The notes under the pieces: model-generated
Databases searched by the model: none
Told to the model about the DNA's origin: nothing
Seen by the model: only the letters and a program-made list of their open reading frames with translations
Made by a program: the position numbers and the translations under genes
Shown here: one piece after another, positions 45,301 through 56,322 of the stretch
How the letters are laid out: the number at the start of each line of letters is the position of its first letter
How positions within the stretch are numbered: the stretch's first letter is position 1
DNA from: Enoplolaimus lenunculus
Taxonomy: Eukaryota; Nematoda; Enoplea; Enoplida; Thoracostomopsidae
Length of the DNA: 64,000 nucleotides
Assembly (NCBI GenBank): GCA_030248215.1
Contig: JASANG010002859.1
Coordinates: forward strand, 186,001 to 250,000
Direction of reading: 5' to 3'

Positions 45301-45928
45301 GCAGTTTGGAAACATATTCTTTTGTTTTCATGGTACGTTCGCGACACTTTAACCGCCAGTACATACACTCTTACATTCAGCGTTTCACGATCCATGACGT
45401 CATGTTGCGATCCAAGGTATAAAAACGGCAAAATTAATGTCGGCCCTTGATTCGATATCGGCATACAAGGCTGAGACAGAGACAACAGACAACTGCGAGC
45501 AGTCGCCGCCGACGTTGGTCCACCGCCTGGAGTTAAGAGCGCGGTTGAGTTGTTGCAAAAATTAGTTGCAGTTAAACTCAACTCAGGGTCTCGCGATGTA
45601 AATACAGTTGAAGTTGAACACGACATTACGTTAAAATGTTGTTGTTGTTGTTTTTGTTTTTGTTGTTGCTGTTGTTGTTGTTGTTGTTGCTTTTGTTGTT
45701 GCTGTTGTTGTTGTTGTTGTTGCTTTTGTTGTTGCTGTTGTTGTTGTGACTGATGGATTTTCGGTACGTCAACAATGTGGCGATTCTCATGATTCGCAAA
45801 GTCACCAGCTTTACCAATATCATTTTGCGACCCAATGTTACCAACTGGCAAATGTGACGCCGCACCAGCAACGGTCGCAGGTCCTTCGCATAGATCCGGA
45901 AACGCCGATTGGAACTCCAAAAAACCTC
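35243..45928 (-). CDS. vhp-1: VHP-1/DUSP8/DUSP16-type MAP kinase phosphatase, 5' incomplete
   Basis: Dual-specificity phosphatase of the JNK/p38-directed DUSP8/DUSP16/VHP-1 branch. Five exons join in phase: 45928-45375, 42529-42382, 41946-41823, 41454-37748 and 36945-35243. The first begins at the very end of the CH2/rhodanese domain (GGFLEFQSAFPDLCEG), so at least one 5' exon is missing. Then come a poly-Q linker, SQPCMPISNQGPTLILPFLY, and YVLNMSTSCPKPDF. The general-acid loop is IPVADSY, the P-loop HCLAGISRS with catalytic Cys and Arg, and FVKEKRPSISPNFNFLGQLL closes the fold. A low-complexity tail of about 1,770 residues follows, ending in SLGSTSSVEIAVS. At least 2,078 residues, against roughly 650 for human and worm relatives. 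Alternatively the large fourth exon could read past its donor to a stop at 37695. Confidence 0.93.
37748..41454 (-). CDS. vhp-1: vhp-1 giant exon: end of phosphatase and disordered tail
   Basis: 3,707 bases, open throughout. Starts FVKEKRPSISPNFNFLGQLL. The rest is Ser/Thr/Asn-rich with a Thr run (ACT/ACA codons near 41148-41205), a 26-Gln run at 39291-39368, and many SP/TP sites. No second domain recognised. Donor G|GTAAAT joins the last exon in phase 1. Confidence 0.9.
39291..39368 (-). repeat. CAA/CAG trinucleotide repeat coding 26 Gln
   Basis: Almost pure CAA with two CAG codons. In frame within the vhp-1 tail. Confidence 0.95.
41823..41946 (-). CDS. vhp-1: vhp-1 exon: catalytic P-loop
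   Basis: VIVHCLAGISRSPTVAIAY is the HC.....RS active site, complete. Phase 1 in, phase 2 out. Confidence 0.97.
41992..42281. mobile_element. MITE family J in a vhp-1 intron
   Basis: GCCCTATTCACACGAGCAAG to its complement TACGTATGTGAATGGGGC, with GCGAGAACTTGCAGCTGCAA at both inner ends. Fills most of the intron before the P-loop exon. Confidence 0.82.
42382..42529 (-). CDS. vhp-1: vhp-1 exon: phosphatase core
   Basis: KRGIQYVLNMSTSCPKPDF to FDFL. IPVADS supplies the general-acid Asp. Phase 0 in, phase 1 out. Confidence 0.95.
43504..43727. mobile_element. MITE family C in a vhp-1 intron
   Basis: ACCCGTATTCTCAAATGTGT to CATTTGAGAATATGAGC, ends inverted. Confidence 0.75.
44313..44729. mobile_element. 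hAT-like MITE (family F), whole copy
   Basis: CACGGTGCAACCGGAATTGC to TTCAGGTTGCACCCTG. Perfect 8-bp target duplication, ATAGTGTC, at 44305-44312 and 44730-44737. Confidence 0.9.
45375..45928 (-). CDS. vhp-1: vhp-1 exon: rhodanese end, poly-Q linker, phosphatase start
   Basis: 184 codons. Starts GGFLEFQSAFPDLCEG (phase 1 in). A Gln/Lys tract of about 36 residues lies at 45639-45746, where relatives have a short linker. Ends GPTLILPFLYLGSQHDV and then ETLN. Confidence 0.92.
45639..45746 (-). repeat. CAA/CAG/AAA repeat coding a Gln-Lys tract
   Basis: About 36 codons, Gln with regularly spaced Lys (AAA). A second repeat expansion in the same gene, between CH2 and catalytic domains. Confidence 0.93.
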
Positions 45929-46030
45929 CTGAAGCAAAAAAACACACTACGAACGCAATTATTACCAGTTTCTTTCACAAACACAATCGATACTGAACGT
46001 ATCGAACGTTTGATAAAACTTGTGTTAAAT

Positions 46031-46988
46031 CAAAAAAAAAACGTTTTCACTTCGCCTATTAATATATTATATACTGCATAAAAAAAAACGTTTTCACTTC
46101 GCCTATTAATATATTACTGCATCAAAAAAAAACGTTTTCACTTCGCCTATTAATATATTACTGCATCAAAAAAAAACGTTTTCACTTCGCCTATTAATAT
46201 ATTACTGCATCAAAAAAAACGTTTTCACTTCGCCTATTAATATATTACTGCATCAAAAAAAAACGTTTTCACTTCGCCTATTAATATATTACTGCATCAA
46301 AAAAAAACGTTTTCACTTCGCCTATTAATATATTACTGCATCAAAAAAAAACGTTTTCACTTCGCCTATTAATATATTACTGCATCAAAAAAAAACGTTT
46401 TCACTTCGCCTATTAATATATTACTGCATCAAAAAAAACGTTTTCACTTCGCCTATTAATATATTACTGCATCAAAAAAAAACGTTTTCACTTCGCCTAT
46501 TAATATATTACTGCATCAAAAAAAAACGTTTTCACTTCGCCTATTAATATATTACTGCATCAAAAAAAAAACGTTTTCACTTCGCCTATTAATATATTAC
46601 TGCATCAAAAAAAACGTTTTCACTTCGCCTATTAATATATTACTGCATCAAAAAAAAAAACGTTTTCACTTCGCCTATTAATATATTACTGCATCAAAAA
46701 AAACGTTTTCACTTCGCCTATTAATATATTACTGCATCAAAAAAAAACGTTTTCACTTCGCCTATTAATATATTACTGCATCAAAAAAAAACGTTTTCAC
46801 TTCCCCAAATATCAAAAAAACTTTTTCACTTCGCCTATTAATATATTACTGCATCAAAAAAAAACGTTTTCACTTCGCCTATTAATATATTACTGCATCA
46901 AAAAAAAAAACGTTTTCACTTCGCCTATTAATATATTACTGCATCAAAAAAAAACGTTTTCACTTCGCCTATTAATATATTACTGCAT
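46031..46988. repeat. 43-44-bp satellite array, about 22 units
   Basis: Unit CGTTTTCACTTCGCCTATTA then ATATATTACTGCATC and 8-10 A. Units are nearly identical apart from A-tract length, with one broken unit near 46800. It ends about 100 bases upstream of the first known vhp-1 exon. Confidence 0.95.
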
Positions 46989-47020
46989 GATCTTAAGCGA
47001 CATCCTAATTTGAAACCTAA

Positions 47021-47240
47021 ACCCATATTCTCAAATGCGTATAGCAACTATCATCAGTTAGCAATAGGTTTTCAAACTGACCAACATCTGCAGTTGCAGA
47101 TCTCAAAATTTGATACAGAAGTTGGGCAAATCGAACGCAAACCATGCGCTGAATTTCGACCCTCACCATGCGCTGGTTCCAAAGTTACAGGATCGATCAC
47201 CAACTGGTAACAGGTGCTACACACATTTGAGAATACGAGC
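47021..47240. mobile_element. MITE family C
   Basis: ACCCATATTCTCAAATGCGT to ACACATTTGAGAATACG. Directly follows the 44-bp satellite. Confidence 0.78.
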
Positions 47241-47744
47241 ACTAGACCTACGCAGAATGACGGGCGGCGAATTGTCCAAACGATAAAAGTTCGAATAACA
47301 AATTGTCGTGCCGTGATACCTATCACATCCCACCCATAGAACAGAGTTTTTAACGATTCAAATTTAAACCGAAACAGTCGTATAAACCCGTAAATACTTC
47401 GCAAACCAAGATAAATTACGTCCGGCTCCCAGCCATCGCAGTATTAACTTCAGGGTTTTTATTTACTCATATTCACAAAGAGTTTACTTATTAGACTCAG
47501 TGGAAATACAGCTAATTACACCAAATCACATATTTAAGTGTAACATGGACCCAAAAACGGTGTACTATTTCAATTATACTTACAGCCTAAAAATCCATGA
47601 CACACACAGAATTAAACTAACGCATCGGCTGTTGTTTTGTCACATTAAATACGTATACAAACTAGGTTTTGTCGCAAAAAATATATTTCAGAACAAAACT
47701 GAAAATGGGCACAGCCAACCAGATAGAAGCATATACGTATGGTC

Positions 47745-47803
47745 GGCCCATGTTACTTAAATACGCTTAATCGACTGTTACGCTCCTAAAAGTAACATTG
47801 ACG
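47745..47803. mobile_element. Minimal family B element, 59 bp
   Basis: GGCCCATGTTACTTAAATAC and CTCCTAAAAGTAACATTGAC face each other with one CGCTTAATCGACTGTTAC block between. The array is gone. Confidence 0.75.
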
Positions 47804-49106
47804 CGTATATCAGTAGGCTTATAAATACAATCAAGACTTATTCAACAAACTGTACACAGGTTGAAACCAAAACCCCATTATATATGCTCCAATAGAAGCA
47901 CTACTTTCAATCGCCACGCAAAATTTCCCAAGCTCACATGCTTCTTGCTTAAGGCAGTTAAAGCCGTACCGAACACGTGGCACCCTCATATGTACAATAC
48001 TGCCCCTAGCGTTCCAGTTAAAACCTATCTTTCATCTCTTACAATCACGAGATTAACCAGTTTTGCACCGCGAATACTCGTTGCCGTTTTTGGACCCAAC
48101 ACAAACCGAAACACACGTGTTTGGGCATCATGTGGGACTGCAAATAAGAAACTTGCACAGCCTCTTATTTACCCGCCGACTACGAGTCTGAGCGATTAGC
48201 AGCGTTCAAAGCTGAATCCAAAATATTGTTCGCAACCTCAATTGAATTTTCTTGTCAGAGCCCGAATTTCAACTTTAACCTCTCTGTTGATTATGATTTT
48301 AATTTTCTTTTTCTGAACTACATCAGTGTTTGTGTCCGGATGCGAATTTTAATTCAGTATCCACAGTCTATTATAAACCAACAATATTCTGTCACGCTTT
48401 AATATGCCAAAATTGTATAAATTACGCTGAGGTATATTTCTGACATCCTAATAACCGTCGGATGGAACCGGAACCGGACACCAGAAATTGTGCCGGAATT
48501 TCAGTCGTATTTCTCTGTTGCTTACCGTACTCGAATATTTGAGAAAACACACTGAACATTTTTAATAACACAATATATATGTGTGAAACATAACAGCTTT
48601 GGATCACAAAACAAACACCACCAGCGGCACGGCGTGGCGGATATAGAAATTTTTGACACGGAACCCGCGTGAAACATATACGTAACAGGCGAAAAACAAA
48701 ACCTCGCGAACGAGAAGCCAAACTCAATTTTAGCCGACATTATGTCCGGCGGAAGCCGTTTTTTCCGCGTGACATTTGTCGGCCGCTTTTATGTCCACAG
48801 TAAACGCAAACAAACTTCGTCTAAACAGTTCAATTCTGTGAATAGCACAAACCAAACAGACTGAAGAATTCATCAGTGTGCTATTACGGCTATCAAACCC
48901 GAGACTGTGGAATGTTAAAATGACTGTATAAAGCGTCAATGATTGTAAATAATTTTAAATTATTCATTTCAACAAACATATACGCGAGTTTTAGGATTAC
49001 AGTTATATCAATGACTGAGACTCATCCGACTTCATTGAACTAAATATATGTGATAACTGTGGCTTATTTGTAGAAATAGTTCGACTATCTAAGAAACTCT
49101 GACGAC

Positions 49107-49503
49107 CAGGGTGCAACCGGAATTACAATTTACCGGAACCGGAACCGGAATTTGAAAATTTTACCGGAACCGGAACCGGAAAGTGAAAAATGCATTTCAC
49201 CAAAAATTTCATTTTAATCTTATTTTTTGCTCTATTATTTGTGAAATAACCTTAGTCGAACATAGGTATTTATTTTATTTGTTGTATTTTAGATTTTCGT
49301 CGTCGACTGAAGTGAAATCCACCATCAATGGCTTATATTCGGAATACAAGTGGCTTTCTAAAGAGATTCTTAAAGATTAGCAAAGTTAAAAAAACGGCCA
49401 AATTATAACACCGGAATTTTTAAATCCGGTAAAAATTTACCGGAACCGGAACCGGAAGGTGAAAAAATGCCGGAACCGGAACCGGAATTCCGGTTGCACC
49501 CTG
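49107..49503 (+). mobile_element. hAT-like MITE (family F), whole copy
   Basis: CAGGGTGCAACCGGAATTAC to TTCCGGTTGCACCCTG. Perfect 8-bp target duplication CTGACGAC on both sides. Nearly identical to 22188-22567, so probably young. Confidence 0.92.
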
Positions 49504-49658
49504 CTGACGACTATTTTCAATTGATGACGATTATTTTCAGTTTATGACGATTTTTTTAAATTTATGACGATTATTTTAAATTTATGACGTTTGTTTTCAA
49601 TTTATGACGATTGTTTCAATTTATGACGATTATTTTCAATTTATGACGTTTCTTCAAG
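49504..49658. repeat. ~20-bp tandem repeat TTTATGACGATTATTTTCAA
   Basis: About eight units next to the hAT-like element, whose target site CTGACGAC resembles this repeat's unit. Confidence 0.88.
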
Positions 49659-49673
49659 TTGTTACCTATCAAG

Positions 49674-49900
49674 CAGGGTGCAACCAGAATCCCGATTCCG
49701 ATCACAATTACGATTCAAAACGAGTTCCGATTCCGTGTCCAAAAATCATCGCCAACTTGTTCGTACAACCTGTGTTTACAAATTGTTGCCAGCCAACAGA
49801 CACCCTAAATTGACCTGATACTTGTCAATACAAATTATCCGTACAGTCACAAAATTTCCAGTTCCGATTTCGGTATAATCCAGTTCCGCGTTGCACCCTG
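49674..49900. mobile_element. hAT-like MITE (family F), diverged short copy
   Basis: CAGGGTGCAACCAGAATCCC to CAGTTCCGCGTTGCACCCTG. Flanks CTATCAAG and GCATCAAG share six of eight bases. Confidence 0.8.
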
Positions 49901-50809
49901 GCATCAAGTATAACAACAATGGACAAATCTGACAAGATCACTAAACTCGTTGTTATTGCTTGACAATTGGTCATTTCGACACTGTGTCCACTCCGATAAC
50001 TTGCCACTCCGACATCTGCTTTAGGTATTTTCGGGTTGACCAATTGCGTGACCCGTCTAGAGAGATATCCAGGTCACAAGTTATCGGGCGATGAATTTAC
50101 CTGGTTCCATGCATAATAGACCATCAAAACCTACAGCTAATTCAAAAAGCACTCGAAAACAAACAGATCTTGTTGCTTAAAATGCCGATCAAATTAGCCA
50201 AAATCGCTTCAGGTCAAACCCACAACTGAATCATCAGCCAGCAACAAAACAAACTAATTCAAATATATATATATATATAAAATATATAACATATATATAA
50301 TCTTGAAAATACTTAGCAAGACACTACATACACTGGCGTGCCAGCAGAAGACAGTGTGCGGAAAGGCAATCCGTTTCCTGTGACCATACCTTAAATCCAA
50401 GGATGTAATAAATGAAAAAATTGGCTGTTAAGTATCGACATCACCCCCCCCCCGTTCCCGTATTTAACATCCGCTGCTGTCTTGAAACACAACCTTGTAC
50501 AAAATTCATATTTCCATCGAAATAACGCACACAAATTCGACAATTAAAACCATTTACATTCGTAAAATTATGCCGATTTTTACACAAATTATAAGCAAAC
50601 CGCTTGGTGGTTACAGATAGGCATCATGCAACTACAGAAACGCGGGGGGGGGGCGAGCGAGAACAGACATCCCCGCCCCACCGATAACGTCGATTCCCCG
50701 ACCAACATTTTTTCAACTTCATTAAAAGAATAAGGAAAATTTGCGTTGCCCCACCTGGAAGCTTCTTGCACCCTTTAATAATAATTTCTGGTTATGCAGT
50801 TGGTTCGAG

Positions 50810-51000
50810 CCCACACCCGGAGGGGGCGGTCAGGGATTGCTCAGCCCACCTGGAGAAATTATGGCCCCCCTGCAAGATTTGCAACCCCCCTGCAAGATTT
50901 GCAACCTTGCTTGTAAGTCATCGAAAACCATTAAATGCGAAAAATTGAAAAAAAAATTTTAGCCCCCCCCCTAGCAAGGTAAGCTGGCTACCAGTCTGAG
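50810..51000. mobile_element. MITE family G
   Basis: GAGCCCACACCCGGAGGGGG, then AACCTTGCTTGTAAGTCATC and AGCAAGGTAAGCTGGCTAC. Left limit unclear. Confidence 0.6.
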
Positions 51001-51417
51001 TTGATATATTCTAGGTTCATACATAATACAATTTCAACCATTCACCTGAGTAATAATTCTGTATATTTACGTGCCAGTATGTATAATCATTAACAGGGCG
51101 GCCTACTTGGCTACTGCCACCACCAATCTCGACTGCGCGCAGCAGTAAACAAACAACCGCAGCGTACCTGAATGAATCATCAACCGAATAATTGTACAAC
51201 AAACCCCATAGCTGGTTGCCAAGGTTTTGAAACCGGGGTGGTTGCGTTACTCGTTCTACAGCTAAATTCCAAAAACGGCAGTTTGTTGTATTCCGATTTG
51301 AAAAAGTTACTAAAAGCCATGGACAAAAAACACCACCTGGACCCCTGACCCCCCACCCCCTTGGCACCATAGCTACACTCTTTTATAAATCTTACTAAAC
51401 ATAATATAGCGTCGCGA

Positions 51418-51589
51418 CGGGCCCGTAGCCAGGGGGCGGGCAGAGGGGCTCAGTCCACCCTGGAAACATTTTGCTCCCCTATAAAGATGTTAAACCTTGC
51501 TTGTAAGTCATTAAAAACCTTTAAATGCCCCTCCTGAAAATTTTTTAACCCCCCTCCCCCAGCAAGGTGAGCTGGCTGGCTACGGGGGT
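51418..51589. mobile_element. MITE family G
   Basis: CGGGCCCGTAGCCAGGGGGC to CAAGGTGAGCTGGCTGGCTAC. Confidence 0.72.
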
Positions 51590-51811
51590 GCTCATATAAC
51601 CAGATCAGTCGAGCTAAATGCAAGACAACAACTCTTGGTTGTGGAGAGAGCATACGATACGCCCAATTTACGCGAATCGGCAAAAAAAATTTTGAATTAT
51701 TTCGTTTCGAATGTTCTAAACTCGTATATATATGAATTACAGATTGAATTGAAAGCCTATATTTAGTACATTGTAGCAACTGTCAAAAAGGTATTTCAGT
51801 TTACCTTCACA

Positions 51812-52197
51812 CTGTCTAAAACTAATTTGAATTCAGCTTAAGGTAATCCTCGAGTATTAAACTAACTTTTTAGATTAACTAAACTAGCCGGTAGGTTTAC
51901 GTTTAAACTCATAGCCGGTAGGTTTACGTTTAAACTCATTTTAAATGTTACATATTTTCAGTTTAAGCTCAGCTTAACGAACTCTTAGATACACGTCATT
52001 TCTGGGCTGCACTTGTTACTTAAACTAGACATAAACTTTACTGAAACTCGTGTTAAACTTAAAAAACATGTTAATTTAAGTAAAACTTAAAAATTCTAGT
52101 TTAGTTAGTCCGTCCAGCCATTGTAAGTTTTACTAAAACTAATTTTCAAGTTTAGCTAAGCTATAATTTAAGTGTTAGTTTTTAGAGAGCAGACAGC
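51812..52197. mobile_element. TTTAAACT-rich inverted-repeat element
   Basis: ACTGTCTAAAACTAATTTGA answers AAGTGTTAGTTTTTAGAGAG on the far side; the interior is rich in AGTTTAAACT motifs. A 27-base segment (AGCCGGTAGGTTTACGTTTA...) is tandemly duplicated at 51889-51940. Confidence 0.5.
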
Positions 52198-53037
52198 GTC
52201 CCACTGATGACAAAGCTGCATTTCTTTAACTCGCCATAGTAAACTAAATCATCTTTAGTACGCAAGAAGCTAAATCCCGCTTGTTACTAAACCCCCGTTA
52301 CCTCATTGCTAAATCGTATAAACTACATACACTAAAGTGTAAATTATACAAAAATTTCCAACCCAACAACAAGATCAAAATCACCGCCACAATTTAATCG
52401 ATCCCAACCCCCCACGGGGATACCTACGTCCCAGCCCCAGTCCCCCCACAACGCCGCTGACAATTGCCCATACACAACTTACCATTATTGACCCCAGAAC
52501 ACGCCGGCAACGATGGTCGTGACGGAATGATTTCTAGCAACATTATTGCTTGCAGCACACAGACCGGAAGCAACAATATTGCTACTGTTAAGTAGTAACA
52601 CTTCAATATATGTATTTTGTACCAAATGTTTAAATTTATATGCCGGCGTATTCACCAGATTTCAATCAAGTCAGCATATATTGACAGGTATATACTAAGA
52701 CGTTAAATAATCACACACACAAAAATTTGATCCATTGATCCACAAAACATCAGAGATCATGTTTAGTAGCCGAATCACACCTCAAAAATACTGCGAAAAT
52801 TTGTCAGCTTGTATAATAGTTAATATACTACTACTGTTGGCAAGACGTATTATATAACTGATATTAGTTTATAATGTAAGCATTCACTGGCTAACCTATT
52901 TAAGTACTATACGTGTTCTATATAGCCTGAAATTGACAACCAAAGGATAATTACGCAAATGTCCACATTTTTATTTTAACCAAACACTTTCAGAGCATCG
53001 GTCTGACAACATTTACTGGCACAAACTTAGCGTTAAA

Positions 53038-53211
53038 ACCGGGCGCGTAGCTACAGGGGGGCGGCTCAAGCCCCACCTGGACAAAAATTATACCCCCGTC
53101 ACCATAAAATGTTCAACTTTGCTTGTATTAAGTCAACGAAAACCCTTGTGCGCCCCTTGCTGATCACATTTTTAGCCATTCACTAGCAAACATGAACTGG
53201 CTACGGCGGGA
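53038..53211. mobile_element. MITE family G
   Basis: CCGGGCGCGTAGCTACAGGG to AGCAAACATGAACTGGCTAC. Confidence 0.62.
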
Positions 53212-54011
53212 GGTATGGTTAAAATTTTGAACAAGCGTTATTGCTTCTAGCGATTAACCCGAAACGTTATGGTACATTTTTGGGGGTCCAAAACCAGGAT
53301 CCCTCTCGTGTTATCTTATTCCGCTGAATCAAGTATTGAAAAGCAAAAAATTAAAAGTATATGCAAACAATATTTTCAAACGCACACCATTTTGACGCAA
53401 TTGCCGGCTTCAAGAAATAGCCGACCACACCGACGCTGCGTTACCCTTTCGCTAGTTTCACACACACCAGAACTTATGCCCGTCACAAAGCGTCAACATG
53501 AATGGCGCGACTAAGCTTACACCGGCACCGCTGGTGACAATGGGTGATTATACTCGAGTCTGAGCAGACTTAAATCACATTGAATGACTCATTCATCCAT
53601 ACAGCTTCCACGCTCAGTCATCTCATTCAACGTTCAAATGCGTTAGGACATATGGTATATACGAGTATAAGACCGTTTGCATTTGACCACGGCGTGACTC
53701 ATTCGACTGCGCCACAGCCTAGAAAAGTAGACCCCACTTGACCATGATCAACCAGCACACACACCCGAGGTCGTAATACTGCAATTTATATGACGTCATG
53801 GACCGAAATTTATATGACGTCATGCAGGTTTTGAACATATGAATTTGTATACATACAAAAAGCCAAGGAGGGTCGATGGGTCCGGACCCCAGAACCACGA
53901 TCAAAGGAACATTTTATATGAGTATTATAGAAAGATTTCACGGAAAAAATAGCGTGTAGCATCTCGCTCGCAAAGTTTTCTTTTTACAATTTTACACACC
54001 ATAAGATCCGA

Positions 54012-54155
54012 GACCCGTGTTACTTTTAGTGCCATGCCGGTTTTTAGTGGGTCTACAAAAGAGTAGGTTTAGATTCTAGACTGCATTTTTTTGCTTAGGC
54101 TTAGGCTTAGGAGTACGCTTTTGCACAACACTTCAGCTTAAAAGTAACGTTGGCC
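54012..54155. mobile_element. TTAGGC-bearing element, family B
   Basis: GACCCGTGTTACTTTTAGTG to TTAAAAGTAACGTTGGCC. Flanks AGATCCGA and AGATCGGA, an 8-bp duplication with one mismatch. Confidence 0.85.
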
Positions 54156-54486
54156 AGATCGGATGTAGGGTTCTAAGGATCTTGTCATTAGACTCACACC
54201 AGCCAGTTTTAAATGTCCATTGGCGTCGCATGCCAATTTTTCAAAATTCAATCTTCATTTCAACTCTTCGTTGGCCGAAACACATCTGTCCCAATTGATA
54301 ATTGTGGCTACGCGACCGGAAAAATCGGTACATTTCTTTGTTTCATATGACTCAAACTCGATCAACCACAACTACGAATTATTCTGGAACCCTGGCCCGG
54401 TAAAAATGATGACAGGCGAACACTGTAATTGAAAACCGGTAATTTTTCCGTATTCTCCGCACGTATTGGTAAAAACACAAAGTTAA

Positions 54487-54528
54487 CAACAACCACAACA
54501 ACAACAAAAACAACACCAACAACAACAA

Positions 54529-54591
<63 letters not shown>
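54487..54591. repeat. CAA microsatellite
   Basis: Almost pure CAA for the last 55 bases, interrupted earlier. No coding context found. Confidence 0.95.
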
Positions 54592-54918
54592 CGTCCATCG
54601 TCAAACGCAATCTAACTCATTACTCCACCTGAGTTAAAAGTTGAACTCAAATTGAAAACAAAACCAAAATAAAAAGGTTTCAACCCTCAACTGATATTCA
54701 ACTTTGAATCTCAATCCATACATTGCAATTAGTCAATTTCAATACACAACAGCGATTCGGATACAGAAGTAAACCGCAGAAATGATGTCAGCAGTCAGCC
54801 TATAATCTTTACAGTAGGGATTGATTGCACGTCATGCTCGTCAATGATTCATTTGGCTTATCAAAATAGCAACACAGAAGTATAAATATTTCATTTACGT
54901 CATAAATGATTATCAGCT

Positions 54919-55171
54919 AAAGCCCAATTCACACGTTCAAGTTTTGTCAGTAAACAAAAAAGTTCTTGCCGCATCAAATTATTCACTGAAGTTCATGCTA
55001 TTGAATTTAATTCGCACCTGTGAACGCAGTTGCAAGTCGTTTGAATTTCTTCCACCTGCAATTTGATTGGTCAGTCGAAAGGTTCCTTTGAATATGCTTA
55101 CAGCTACAAGGATTTCGTGCAAGTTGCAGCTGCGAGTTCTCGCTGCAAAAACTTACACGTGTGAATGGGGC
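54919..55171. mobile_element. MITE family J
   Basis: AAGCCCAATTCACACGTTCA to ACACGTGTGAATGGGGCTTA; inner GCAGCTGCGAGTTCTCGCTG as in the vhp-1 intron copy. Confidence 0.8.
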
Positions 55172-55305
55172 TTAATATTAAAGCTGACTAAAAAATTTTT
55201 ACATCGAACACAACTTTCACAACGGGATTGTGATGTAAAAATAAATATATACGTATAGCACAAAATCATTCAATGAAAACAAACACAAGTTTGTATTACA
55301 TATAT

Positions 55306-55640
55306 CAGGGTGCAACCGGAATTCCGGTTCCGGTAGGGAAATCCGGTATTTTTCACTATCCGGTTCCGGTAAGAAATCCGGTATTTTTTCACCGGAATTT
55401 TCCGGTATTTTCAGTATTGAAAATTATTTCTCATTCGAAAATTTACGAAAAATTGGCATATTATTCGAACTTATTTATCTCAAATTGTCCGAGCGTGCAT
55501 TCCCAAAATTTTCAATTTGTGCCACACTCCATAATTTATCTCGTATGTTTCCACCTACTGCACTTGTTTCAAGATTTTGGCATTCTAAATGGGGTGTTTA
55601 CAGCATTAAAAGCAATAAAATAGCGCTTAACAATGAATTT
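55306..55640 (+). mobile_element. hAT-like MITE (family F), 3' end lost
   Basis: CAGGGTGCAACCGGAATTCC followed by the interior of the 44.3-kb copy; no right terminus before a GTATGTAT tract. Confidence 0.75.
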
Positions 55641-56089
55641 TTAGGTATGTATGTATGTATATATATGCTCTTAATCGAAACACATCTCGTTAGCATTCGA
55701 GCAATCACAGGAGTTGAATTTTAATTTTAAATCTTCAGTTGACACTCAAACGACCCGCCGTTCAACTCAACAAGCTCAATTAAGAGTTATTTTACGAACA
55801 GCCGTCCGTCAACGATAACTAAACGCAACTATCAAACTAATCTTAGTGTTTACAGCATATCCTAGTTTGATTCATCTTATATCCGGTGGCGACACACAAC
55901 ATCAATATAGTCATCATAACAACCTATTATTGCTCATGATGAATCATTAGCAAAGTAAATATATCCAGACTGGACAGCCAGAGTCGTAACCAAAAATTGG
56001 AAACGGGGGTTGGTTGGCTGGGTTCCATAAAAATTGTCAAAGGAACGAGTATTTCTTGTTTTACCAAACTGAAAATCTTCTTTAATACT

Positions 56090-56322
56090 CTGGACAGAAA
56101 TCACAAATAGGAAAAAAAGGACAGAAATTAGGAAAAAAAGGACAGAAATCACAAATAGGAAACAAGGACAGAAATCACAAATAGTAAACAAGGACAGAAA
56201 TCACAAATAGGAAACAAGGACAGAAATCACAAATAGGAAACAAGGACACAAATCACAAATAGGAAACAAGGACAGAAATCACAATTAGGAAAAAAGGACA
56301 CAAATCACAAATAGGAAACAAG
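56090..56322. repeat. 26-bp tandem repeat, about 9 units
   Basis: Unit GGACAGAAATCACAAATAGG plus AAACAA, with AAAAAA and ACACAAATC variants. Confidence 0.93.

Noticed and set aside
52424-52606. Signal-peptide-like minus-strand frame (LTVAILLLPVCVLQA) ending near a GTAAGT
   Set aside because: No in-frame ATG before the hydrophobic stretch, an upstream stop, and no partner exon.
54220-54432. Minus-strand reading of this stretch as an exon ending LACDANGHLKLAG with a GTGAGT donor
   Set aside because: The frame is closed 45 bases upstream with no acceptor in between.
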